41,162 bases of DNA, taken from assembly GCA_964577175.1 (NCBI GenBank), contig CAZNYC010000019.1, positions 1 to 41,162 on the forward strand, written 5' to 3'. The DNA is from BS750m-G62 sp964577175. GTDB taxonomy: Bacteria > Planctomycetota > Phycisphaerae > FEN-1346. How positions within the stretch are numbered: position 1 is the stretch's first letter; each line of letters starts with the position of its first letter. Position numbers and translations under genes: made by a program. This document shows, piece after piece, positions 41,151 through 41,162 of this stretch. The notes beneath the pieces are model-generated. The model ran no database searches. It saw nothing but the letters and a program-made list of their open reading frames with translations, and was not told the origin of the DNA.

Positions 41151-41162
41151 GCGCGTAAAGGG

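Overview
The window is about 41 kb of high-GC bacterial DNA carrying some 33 genes, mostly housekeeping. The gene content suggests a member of the Planctomycetota, probably a deep or uncultured lineage. The pointers are a Tat-exported sulfatase, a DUF5060-type secreted glycoside hydrolase, several large secreted proteins of unknown function, a secretin-N-only protein, a deoxyhypusine-synthase homologue beside pyruvoyl arginine decarboxylase, and short palindromic repeats in nearly every intergenic gap. This assignment is inference. No rRNA or tRNA gene was recognised.

Layout. 1-4.6 kb: a tandem repeat, a sulfatase, then a polyamine module (agmatinase, deoxyhypusine-synthase homologue, pyruvoyl arginine decarboxylase). 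4.7-7.6 kb: a secreted protein with a C-terminal lectin-like/DUF1080-like domain, a frameshifted remnant of the same domain, and a DUF4328 membrane protein. 7.7-11.6 kb: an incomplete Rnf cluster (rnfC, rnfD, rnfG only) followed by scpB. 11.7-14 kb: a secreted glycoside hydrolase. 14.2-19.4 kb (minus strand): a C_GCAxxG_C_C protein, a DinG-type helicase, a LarA-family racemase and a siroheme-synthase N-domain enzyme. 19.7-23.9 kb: an 855-residue secreted protein and ffh. 23.9-25.1 kb: a dCTP deaminase gene split by a 209-bp element with long terminal inverted repeats, plus a small upstream gene. 25.3-27.5 kb: an MBL-fold hydrolase and a NIF3-family protein. 27.6-29.8 kb: a lower-GC restriction-modification pair. 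29.9-34.3 kb: a sugar isomerase-like protein, a PQQ-propeller lipoprotein, a small protein, an ABC-2-like permease and an acylphosphatase. 34.4-36.8 kb: parA, parB, two parS sites and nadD, which suggests an origin-proximal position. 36.9-41.1 kb: a secreted protein, larC overlapping a glycosyltransferase gene, and an STN/secretin-N protein.

Functional links. Arginine decarboxylase and agmatinase give arginine to agmatine to putrescine, and the DHS-like enzyme probably makes a larger polyamine. LarA and LarC belong to the nickel-pincer system, though LarB and LarE are not here. ParA, ParB, parS and ScpB serve chromosome segregation.

The strongest observation is the dcd insertion. Removing the 209-bp element and one copy of its 3-bp target duplication restores an exact 186-codon dCTP deaminase frame. 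Other points of note are Ser in place of the usual FMN-accepting Thr in RnfD, a degenerate flavinylation motif in RnfG, the missing rnfABE, paired 12-bp repeats upstream of the restriction-modification genes, and at least five families of interspersed palindromes.
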